A stretch of DNA of 64,000 nucleotides from an uncultured Prevotellaceae bacterium (GTDB lineage Bacteria > Bacteroidota > Bacteroidia > Bacteroidales > Bacteroidaceae), in assembly GCA_902774815.1 (NCBI GenBank), contig CACYJV010000015.1, forward strand, positions 24,225-88,224, written 5' to 3'. Positions 57,317-64,000 of this stretch are shown here, piece after piece. Made by a program: the position numbers and the translations under genes. The first letter of the stretch is position 1; each line of letters starts with the position of its first letter. The notes under the pieces were generated by a model, which saw only the letters and a program-made list of their open reading frames with translations, was not told the origin of the DNA and searched no databases.

Positions 57317-59134
57317 TTACTTATAGATCGGACCGAAGTTCTTGCAGGCACGATAGTCTGCACCCTCCTTATCCATACCGAAGGCGTTCCATGCGGCAGG
57401 ACGGAAGATGTCCTTGTCCTCGACGTTATGCATGCAGACGGGGATGCGCAGGATGGAAGCCAGCGTCAGCACGTCGGCACCTATGTGGCCATAGGCGATG
57501 GCGCCATGGTTGGCACCCCAGCAGTTCATGACCGAATAGACATCCTTGAAGCAGTCCTTCTTTTCGTCAAGGCGCGGCACGAACCAAGTAGTAGGCCACG
57601 TTGGGTCGGTGCGGCGGTCGAGGACATCATGAATCTCGGCAGGCAGTTCCACCGTCCATCCCTCAGCAAGCTGCAGCACGGGGCCAAGTCCCTCGACCAT
57701 GTTCATACGCATCATCGTCATCGGCATGCCGCCACGGCTCACGAAATGGCTTGAATAGCCACCGCCACGGAAATAGTCGCGATCGGCAGGCATCCAACTC
57801 GTTGCCTTCAGGCAGGCCTCCACGTCCTCTTGCGTGAGTTCCCAGTGGGGTTTCATTGTAGGATTGCCATCTTTGTCGCTCATCGCGCCCGTAGCGTCGA
57901 GTGTCGTGGCACCACTGTTGATCAGATGAATGAAACCGCCAGCGGCCATGCCTTCGGGCCGCTTACCCGTCACACGCTCTACAGCTTCTGGGCTCCAGTA
58001 AGTACGGATGTCGCTGAACATCACACCACGATTGGTCAACAGATGGCCGAAGAGCATCGTCATGCCATTGAGGAAGTCGTTCTCCGTGGCAAGCACGTAA
58101 GCCTCGCGCGGACCGTTCCAGTCGAATGACGTACACATCATCGACTCAGGGAAGTCGAAATTAGGCTTATAGTCGGTCCACTGACGCTGTCCCTGCACAC
58201 CACCGGCGATGGCGTTGTGGCCAAGCGCCTCTTCCTTGTAGCCCATCTCGCGCAGACGCTCGTTGCCACACATCAGGTCGCGGATGATCATCATCGTCTT
58301 CACGGTGAACTCCCAATCCTCGTCCTTCTCCTGGCGGTTCTTTCCCTTTCCCTTGCCATTGAAAGTGGTCATGGGCGTGCCAGGGAAGAGCGGACGATCC
58401 TCGTTGTAGTCGTGGCCTTCCTGGGGCTTGCAGTATTTGTCAACCCACTCCATGGCCTTCTTGAACTCCTCGGGATCGAAGATGTTGAAGTCTACACGGC
58501 GGAGGACTTCCACGAGCGACACATACTCAGTGCGCATGCCGAGGTAGTGCTGCAGGAAATCGGCGTTCACGATGCTTCCGGCGATGCCCATGCAGGTGTT
58601 GCCAAGGCTCAAGTACGACTTGCCACGCATCGTAGCCACAGCCTGAGCGGCGCGGGCGAAGCGCAGAATCTTCTCAGCAACATCTTCTGGAATGGTATTG
58701 TCGTCCAAATCCTGAACGTCATGACCATAGATGCCAAAGGCGGGCAGTCCCTTCTGGGCATGGGCAGCCAAAACGGCAGCCAGATAGACAGCACCCGGGC
58801 GCTCCGTACCGTTGAATCCCCACACGGCCTTTGGGTAGTGAGGATTCATGTCCATCGTTTCCGAACCATAGCACCAGCAAGAAGTCACGGTGATGGTGCT
58901 ACCGACACCCTCGCGTTCAAACTTCTCAGCGCAGGCAGCACTCTCAGCCACGCGACCAATAGTGCTATCGGCAATGACACACTCCACCGGTGAGCCGTCG
59001 CCATTGCGCAGGTTGCTCTCAATCAGGTCCTTCACTGCCTTGGCCAATGCCATGGTCTTCACTTCCAAACTTTCGCGCACACCGCCTTGACGTCCATCGA
59101 TGGTCGGGCGTATGCCAATCTTCGGATACTTCAT
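57317..59134 (-). CDS. fucI: L-fucose isomerase
   Basis: 605 residues, near the 591 of E. coli FucI. Signatures: [20 protein letters not shown] at the N-terminus, the [17 protein letters not shown] block, [15 protein letters not shown], and the metal-site region [21 protein letters not shown] with Glu and Asp ligands, [16 protein letters not shown]. Isomerises L-fucose to L-fuculose (also D-arabinose) with manganese. First gene of the operon fucI-fucP-lipoprotein-mutarotase; no kinase or aldolase (fucK, fucA) is present here. Confidence 0.94.
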   Translation of the reverse strand: MKYPKIGIRPTIDGRQGGVRESLEVKTMALAKAVKDLIESNLRNGDGSPVECVIADSTIGRVAESAACAEKFEREGVGSTITVTSCWCYGSETMDMNPHYPKAVWGFNGTERPGAVYLAAVLAAHAQKGLPAFGIYGHDVQDLDDNTIPEDVAEKILRFARAAQAVATMRGKSYLSLGNTCMGIAGSIVNADFLQHYLGMRTEYVSLVEVLRRVDFNIFDPEEFKKAMEWVDKYCKPQEGHDYNEDRPLFPGTPMTTFNGKGKGKNRQEKDEDWEFTVKTMMIIRDLMCGNERLREMGYKEEALGHNAIAGGVQGQRQWTDYKPNFDFPESMMCTSFDWNGPREAYVLATENDFLNGMTMLFGHLLTNRGVMFSDIRTYWSPEAVERVTGKRPEGMAAGGFIHLINSGATTLDATGAMSDKDGNPTMKPHWELTQEDVEACLKATSWMPADRDYFRGGGYSSHFVSRGGMPMTMMRMNMVEGLGPVLQLAEGWTVELPAEIHDVLDRRTDPTWPTTWFVPRLDEKKDCFKDVYSVMNCWGANHGAIAYGHIGADVLTLASILRIPVCMHNVEDKDIFRPAAWNAFGMDKEGADYRACKNFGPIYK

Positions 59135-59174
59135 AGTTTCAAGTTTATAGTTTCTGGTTTATAGGTTTCGACTA

Positions 59175-59203
59175 CAAAAGTAACAAATTATTGCGAAACA
59201 CAA
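59175..59203 (-). promoter_or_regulatory. Promoter of the fucose operon
   Basis: Minus strand: TTG 59203-59201, 18 bases, TACTTTTG 59182-59175; spacing slightly shorter than ideal. The leader to fucI is about 35 bases. Between 59210 and 59424 are a ccctg...caggg hairpin (about 59227-59275) and an inverted scrap of the 8418 repeat at 59370-59405; no gene. Confidence 0.6.
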
Positions 59204-59424
59204 GAGCCGTTTGCACTTTTTAACCCTGCAGGGCCAAAGAGCGCCCCTGCCCGGCTCTCACGAGCCAGACAGGGACTGAGTATTGATGCATCTTTTTTTA
59301 CTAACTAATCAGTGCCAAGCCTAACGGGGCACGTTTTACTTACATATCGAATTCATAGTTTCTAGTTCTTTCTCCGCTATGCTACGAAAGCGTCGCTTCG
59401 CGCCGAGCGTCGAGTTTGTTTTGG

Positions 59425-62400
59425 CTATTGTTTGCCCTGACGCGACCAGTGAAACACCAGATGCAGCATGACGTAGTGGGGCAGCGAGCGGTAGCACGTT
59501 ACGGTGCGGCCCATGGCGTTGATTTCGTAGTGGGTGTCCGACAGCTGGTGCAGCAGGTCGAACGCTTCGAGGCGGGCTATCAGCTTGCCCTTGAGGAACG
59601 GCTGGCTCAGCGAGGCATTGACGATGAAGTCGTTGGTGTTGAGTTCAGCGCTACCGTAGCGGCGCCCGTACATCGTGGCGTCGGCAGCCAGCGTGAGACC
59701 ACCGATTTTCGTTCCCCAAAGAGCAGGCGTGGTGTAGGTGGCTTCGAGGCCGTAGTGATAGTCGAGGGCACGGAGCGTGGTGAAATCGTACATCTTGCCG
59801 TCGCTGTGGCGCCAGTTGACGTAGCCTACGGCGCGGATGTTCAGCGTCTTGCGGTGGAAGCGTATGTTGCCGCCGCTGCTGAGCGCGAGCGTGTTCACGG
59901 TGTTCACCTGGCTCGCCGTCATACCTGCCAGCATGACGTGGTCCTTGGCATGGTTCCAGTCGACGCCCGCATTGACGTGCCACGTCCAATAGCGCATCTT
60001 GCCGATGCTATGGTCGGTGCTGAAGTTGGCGTGGGCCGTGTAGGCACCGCTGACGTTCATGGGTTTGAAGGTGCTGATGCCTGTCGCGGGGTCGTAGGCC
60101 AGCATCTGCGCGATGTCGCGATGATGATAGCTGAATGAGGCTGAAGCGTGGTACATGCCACCACCCGGTTCTTTGCCATCGTAGTAGTCCAGGCTGAGGT
60201 TCGTCTGTGCAGAAGGCTTCAGGTCGGGGTTGCCCAACTTCACGACGAGCGGTTGGCTGTCGTCGCGATAGCTGATGCGATTCAGTATTTCGGTTTCCGT
60301 CTGACGGTAGCTGATGCGGACCTGCAGGTCGCGACGTGAGTCTTTCCACACGTTGCGATAGCGGAAGGAAGGATTGGGAAAGATGACCGTCTGACGTGCC
60401 AGCGTGTCGAGGCTCCCACGCCGGTAGCGCAGCCTGTAGAAGTGCATGGGCACCTTCAGCTCTAAGCGCCAGCGGTCGTAGTTCACTTTCATGTGGGCAA
60501 TACTATGGGTGTAATTCCCCTTTTTACTGAGGCTGAACGTGATGTCGTTCTGTCGCGTGACGGCACGGCTCTCATAGGAGTTGGCAGGGTCGAGGGTGGT
60601 TGCGATAGCATCAATCTCAGAAGGAAGGAGCGGGTCGGCAGGTTCCGCCTCTCCCATGGGGCCAACCGTGGAGGCCGGGTGGTAGAGGTTGTCGCGGCTG
60701 TGGATGCGAAGATAGGACAAAAGATCGGAGATGCCGAAATGCAGGTTCTGAGCCACTTCCTTGCCGAAGCCGAGCTGGAGGAGAGCTGCGGTTGTGCGTG
60801 AGTAGAGGCTGTTAGCATTGTGTGTCTCCACACTCGATGCAGCATCTTGATTCCTTGTTACCTTGTCACCTTGGAACCTTGTTACTTTGAACAAATCAGC
60901 CTGCTCGCCTTCGTCGTTGCTGCGTTCCAGATGGGTGAAGAAGTCAAGGTGCTGGTTCCTCTTCCCTACCCTGACGCTGCCTTGAGCATTGAGACTGGCA
61001 GTCCACTTTGTTCCACGGCTGATGCCTACGGAACGCTGGGCGATGCTGAGCGTGTCGGTGGTTTCCTCAAAGGCGGAGTGGGAAGCACCGTTGCGACGAG
61101 CGTGGTTGAAGTCGGCTTCAATGTACAAATACGTGGGCGCCTTCAACGTCAGCGTGTTATGTAGCGACCACCGGCGGTTGCCCATCTTGCTGAACGACTC
61201 CGTGAAAGCCGTAGGCGTAAGAGCACCCACGAAGCGCTCCTGATGCTGGTTCATGGTCTGTGCGTCGGTGGTAGAGGTGTACTCCCCGCGCAGGGTCTCC
61301 TTCAGTTTGTCGCCTTCAGAGTGGTAGCTGAGTTCCGAAGCCGCACTGCGCGTGGTGATGATGGAGCGAGGCATGCGCGCCGGACTCCATTGCCCCGTCT
61401 GACCGGCATGCCGCGTCTCGTTCACGTTGTTTGCATTGGCAAGCACGGTGAGTCGCAGCCTGTCGGTGAAGCCCAGCAGGAAGCCGCGCCCCAGCCATCG
61501 CTCTTCGGTACCGCCTGCTGCTTCCACGTTGGCAATGTAGCCTTGGCTATATTCGTCCTTCAGGTTCACGTCCATCACATAGCGACGCGGATCAACATCG
61601 TAGCCCAAGGCCTCACTCTTGTCGGTCTGCTTCTCGTAGACCTTCAGGTTTTTCACGGTGTAGTAAGGTAGGTTCTCCATCAGCACCTTCTTGTTTCCGC
61701 CGAAGAACGAGCGCGAGCCCAGCAGCAACTCGTCAACCTTGCGCCCATTGACGAAGATTTCGCCCTGGTCGTTCAGCGTCACGCCAGGCAGTTGGCGGAT
61801 GAGGTCGTCGAGCATCGAGCCCTCGGGCAGCTGGAAGGCCGTGGCATCGTAGACGAGGGTATCGCCGCGATAAAAGAACTTCACACGGGTGGCCGTCACC
61901 ACTACCTCGTCGAGGTCCAGGTTGCGCGTCTTGCGCATCTGCAGTGTGCCGATGTTGATGTCTTCGGTTGCCTGACGGTCTACCGACACCCGCTTCCACG
62001 CGTCGTCATAGCCCTTGAGCTGGGCACGGACGAGATAGTCGCGCCCCGTCCTGACCTTGATTCCGAAGTGGGCCTTGATGATGCGGTTGTCGCCGTTGAG
62101 GAAATGGATGATCTGCAACGAGTCGGCTATGACAACCGAGTCGGCCGTCAGCACCGACACCTTCGCTTTCGTGAGGGGCCGCTTCAGGAAGCTGTCCTCC
62201 ACATCGCCTGAAAGGTCGACGGTCTGCACCTTCGGCACTTGCCGCTTCTTCATCTGCACTGCGATGTGGCGGCCGCGCACCTTCACCTTCACGGGCAGCC
62301 CCCGGCAGAGGCGCTTCACGGCGTCGGGTGCCGCGAGACCGGTGACCTTGGCCGTGGTGTGCAACCGGTCGAGCCCGTCGGAGAGGATGTCGATGGTGTA

Positions 62401-62532
62401 TTCCGGCTGGCTGCGGCTGATGCTCTGCAGGGCGTCGAGCAACGGCACCTCGCGGAAGGTCTGTGCCACGGCGCTGCCGAGCGGGAGCAGCGACAGCGCG
62501 AGCAGGAAGAGGATGATTCTTGGTTGCTTCAT
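59425..62532 (-). CDS. Outer-membrane beta-barrel (TonB-receptor-like) protein with STN domain
   Basis: 1035 residues from the ATG at 62532; the longer frame upstream is the antisense shadow of the previous gene. Signal peptide ends LPLGSAVAQ. STN domain about 22-90 (EVPLLDALQSISRSQPEYTIDIL), a carboxypeptidase-regulatory-like sandwich about 105-215, then a plug-like part (LDEVVVTATRVKFFYRGDTLVYDATAFQLPEGSMLDDLIRQLPGV) and a long barrel ending in TVTCYRSLPHYVMLHLVFHW. Belongs to the outer-membrane beta-barrel group common in Bacteroidota; ligand unknown. Its ATG overlaps the stop of the upstream paralogue by two bases. Confidence 0.85.
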   Translation of the reverse strand: MKQPRIILFLLALSLLPLGSAVAQTFREVPLLDALQSISRSQPEYTIDILSDGLDRLHTTAKVTGLAAPDAVKRLCRGLPVKVKVRGRHIAVQMKKRQVPKVQTVDLSGDVEDSFLKRPLTKAKVSVLTADSVVIADSLQIIHFLNGDNRIIKAHFGIKVRTGRDYLVRAQLKGYDDAWKRVSVDRQATEDINIGTLQMRKTRNLDLDEVVVTATRVKFFYRGDTLVYDATAFQLPEGSMLDDLIRQLPGVTLNDQGEIFVNGRKVDELLLGSRSFFGGNKKVLMENLPYYTVKNLKVYEKQTDKSEALGYDVDPRRYVMDVNLKDEYSQGYIANVEAAGGTEERWLGRGFLLGFTDRLRLTVLANANNVNETRHAGQTGQWSPARMPRSIITTRSAASELSYHSEGDKLKETLRGEYTSTTDAQTMNQHQERFVGALTPTAFTESFSKMGNRRWSLHNTLTLKAPTYLYIEADFNHARRNGASHSAFEETTDTLSIAQRSVGISRGTKWTASLNAQGSVRVGKRNQHLDFFTHLERSNDEGEQADLFKVTRFQGDKVTRNQDAASSVETHNANSLYSRTTAALLQLGFGKEVAQNLHFGISDLLSYLRIHSRDNLYHPASTVGPMGEAEPADPLLPSEIDAIATTLDPANSYESRAVTRQNDITFSLSKKGNYTHSIAHMKVNYDRWRLELKVPMHFYRLRYRRGSLDTLARQTVIFPNPSFRYRNVWKDSRRDLQVRISYRQTETEILNRISYRDDSQPLVVKLGNPDLKPSAQTNLSLDYYDGKEPGGGMYHASASFSYHHRDIAQMLAYDPATGISTFKPMNVSGAYTAHANFSTDHSIGKMRYWTWHVNAGVDWNHAKDHVMLAGMTASQVNTVNTLALSSGGNIRFHRKTLNIRAVGYVNWRHSDGKMYDFTTLRALDYHYGLEATYTTPALWGTKIGGLTLAADATMYGRRYGSAELNTNDFIVNASLSQPFLKGKLIARLEAFDLLHQLSDTHYEINAMGRTVTCYRSLPHYVMLHLVFHWSRQGKQ

Positions 62533-63901
62533 TGCTTCTTCGGTTGTTTGTTCAGTCGGTACACCACGTGCAGGAGGGCGTAGCGCGGCATGACGTTGGT
62601 CCAGGTCTCGGTGCGTCCCTGGGCGTTGAGGGTCCGGGTGACGTTGCTGAACTGGCCGAGCAAGTCGAAGCCGTCGAACACGACGAGGAGCCGGCCCTTG
62701 AGGAAGGGGCGCGAGAGGCGTGCGTTCCACACCAGGTCGTTGGTATTCAGTGCCTCGTCGGCATAGCCCGTGCGCGAGTAGAGGGTGAGGTCGGTCGAGA
62801 GGTCGAGCTTCCACGGCAACTTCAGGATGGCGGCGAGCGAGGTGCGGCAGGTAAAGGCGCTGAAGTCCTGGAAATCCTGACGGTCGCTGCTGAGGCGTTC
62901 CCACACGGGTTGGCAGACGAAGTCGAAGTGGTGCTTGCCGATGTTGGCCTTAAAGGAAGGCAACAGCGAGATGGCGAGGCGTTTGACTTTAGAACACTGG
63001 GGACCAGTCGACATCGCTGCATCACCGGCCGTCGTTCCCACGAGGTCGACGCTCTGGCTGTGGGTGACGTGGAAGGGGACGTCGAGATTCAACTTCTTGG
63101 CCGAATCGAGGGCGCAGTGGAAGGTGTAGCCGGCATCAGTGGTGTAGTTGCCGTTGACGTTCTCCGGCCGGTAGGTACGTGCACCCGTACGGTTATCGTA
63201 GGTGCAGCCCATCGCAATGGCGTTGAAGGTGCGCTTTTGGTGCCATTCCATGTAGTGATAGCCTCGCTTGAACCTATAGCTGCCACTTACGCCGAAGTCG
63301 GGCGTGACTGACGGATGCAGACGGGTGTTGCCCAGCCGGACGTTCATCGGGTCGGTGTCGTCGCGCAGGTCGATGCGTTGCTCGAGTGCGGGCAGCACCT
63401 GACGGATGCCCATGGTCATCCCTATCTGGCCGTTCTTGAAGTCGAGGAAGGTGTTGTCGTCGAGGGTGATGCTGACGGCAGTGCGGCAGAGCGTGGTGTC
63501 GATGCTGCCGCGCTGGTAGTCGAGGTGCTGCTGGTGGAGGGTGATGTTTCCGTTGAGCAGCGTCCATATCTGGCCATACTTGGCCTTGTTGAACTTATAG
63601 CCGAGGTTGATGTCGAGCCTGTGGCTGTTCTCGCGCATGCGGCTGTCGAAAGTGTTGGTGCTGTCCATCACCTGCTGGTAGTCGGTCATGGAGGGCAGTT
63701 CGTCGATGGCTGCAGGTTCCTCGTTCAGGCGGTCGAGCAGGTAGAGCGACGAGCGGCGGTGGCGCCAGTTGTGGGTGAAGTAGTAGGTGGCGTGGATGGA
63801 GCGCCAGCCCTCGCCCAGCGGTATGTTGTAGCCTGCGGTGGCTTGGATGGTGCCGCTGCGGTCGGGGTGGTTGTCGGTGAAGTGGTGGAAGGAGGTGGAG
63901 G
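62529..63901 (-). pseudogene. Outer-membrane beta-barrel protein, 5' part removed by an insertion
   Basis: About 457 residues of the C-terminal barrel of a paralogue of the next gene (YYFTHNWRHRRSSLYLLDRL, TLDDNTFLDFKNGQIGMTMGIRQVL, LSRPFLKGRLLVVFDGFDLLGQFSNVTRTLNAQGR). The frame begins at the IS-like end near 63902; the signal peptide, STN and plug are missing. The stop codon overlaps the following ATG, so both were made from one transcript. With its promoter gone, expression of both genes depends on read-through or on a promoter within the insertion. Confidence 0.75.
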
Positions 63902-64000
63902 GAGGGTGTGTCAAAATAGGCACATCCTCTTTTTTTATCGCAAAGCCCCGACTTTCTCAAGCCAGGGCTTTGTTATGTCCAAGTTTTTTTGTACCTTTGG
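63902..64000 (+). mobile_element. End of a putative insertion sequence
   Basis: The stretch gggtgtgtcaaaataggcac at 63902 is near-palindromic (gaggatgtgcc...) and marks the break in the barrel gene. Next come a T run and an eight-base stem caaagccc (63939-63946) / gggctttg (63965-63972). The element runs out of the window; transposase and family are not visible. The assignment rests on the gene break and layout. Confidence 0.6.
63970..63999 (+). promoter_or_regulatory. Promoter at the window edge, reading outward
   Basis: TTG 63970-63972, 19 bases, TACCTTTG 63992-63999; probably the transposase promoter of the insertion sequence. Confidence 0.7.

Noticed and set aside
59416-60138. 240-codon plus-strand frame at the end of the barrel gene
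   Set aside because: Shadow of the outer-membrane protein gene on the minus strand.

Overview
The window looks like chromosome of a gut or oral Bacteroidota bacterium, most like the Prevotella group. Support: many promoters have the Bacteroidota form (TTG, about 20 bases, then TAnnTTTG). Secreted proteins are mostly Sec lipoproteins or short 'A-Q' signal peptides. Homologues I recognise (VirE-N/DUF3987 pair, DUF1080, outer-membrane beta-barrel with STN domain, TIGR04076, DUF4298) are typical of that phylum, and the intergenic spaces are filled with short palindromic repeats. I see no rRNA, tRNA or CRISPR array.

Layout. 1-5440 is accessory DNA: the start of an EcoRI-type adenine methyltransferase with a long structured leader, a divergent ImmA/IrrE-type metalloprotease with an unassigned N-terminal half, and a VirE-N plus PriCT-2/DUF3987 gene pair typical of mobile islands. 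5898-12730 is a co-directional catabolic cluster (Tat-exported Gfo/Idh/MocA oxidoreductase, two DUF1080 proteins, two secreted xylose-isomerase-like TIM barrels, and a PreA-like dihydropyrimidine dehydrogenase) that fits the 3-keto-glycoside route of sugar breakdown. 13527-25196 holds a very large multidomain glycosidase-like protein, Hsp20, an aldo/keto reductase, a GH51 arabinofuranosidase, a GNAT acetyltransferase and a lactonase. 25462-29805 is a single large nonribosomal peptide synthetase (C-A-PCP-reductase), the most striking gene here. 29.9-36.2 kb holds a broken DUF3667 gene followed by a run of hydrolase, glycerate kinase, greA, thioredoxin-like and GH78 rhamnosidase genes.

36.3-42.8 kb is mostly minus strand housekeeping: DUF1294 fusion, PAS protein, AguB, PyrD-PyrK, an XRE regulator, an AT-rich gene-free patch with perfect palindromes, and holA. 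43.2-52.1 kb carries an ECF sigma/anti-sigma operon, several small stress or repair genes (AlkD, GNAT, DUF4298), a GH9 glucanase and an HTH/membrane pair. This block lies between holA and an HsdR_N-like gene that face each other's promoters, and it is bordered by two inverted copies of the same promoter region. 53-59 kb is for host-glycan sugars: a GH33 sialidase and an operon of L-fucose isomerase, fucose permease, a lipoprotein and a mutarotase. 59.4-63.9 kb holds two paralogous outer-membrane beta-barrel proteins, the upstream one cut off by what looks like the end of an insertion sequence that runs out of the window.

Together the genes describe a saccharolytic bacterium that attacks plant (arabinose, rhamnose, beta-glucan) and host (sialic acid, fucose) glycans, with an orphan NRPS and a small restriction/mobile island as accessory functions. 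All domain calls come from reading motifs by eye; no database search was run.
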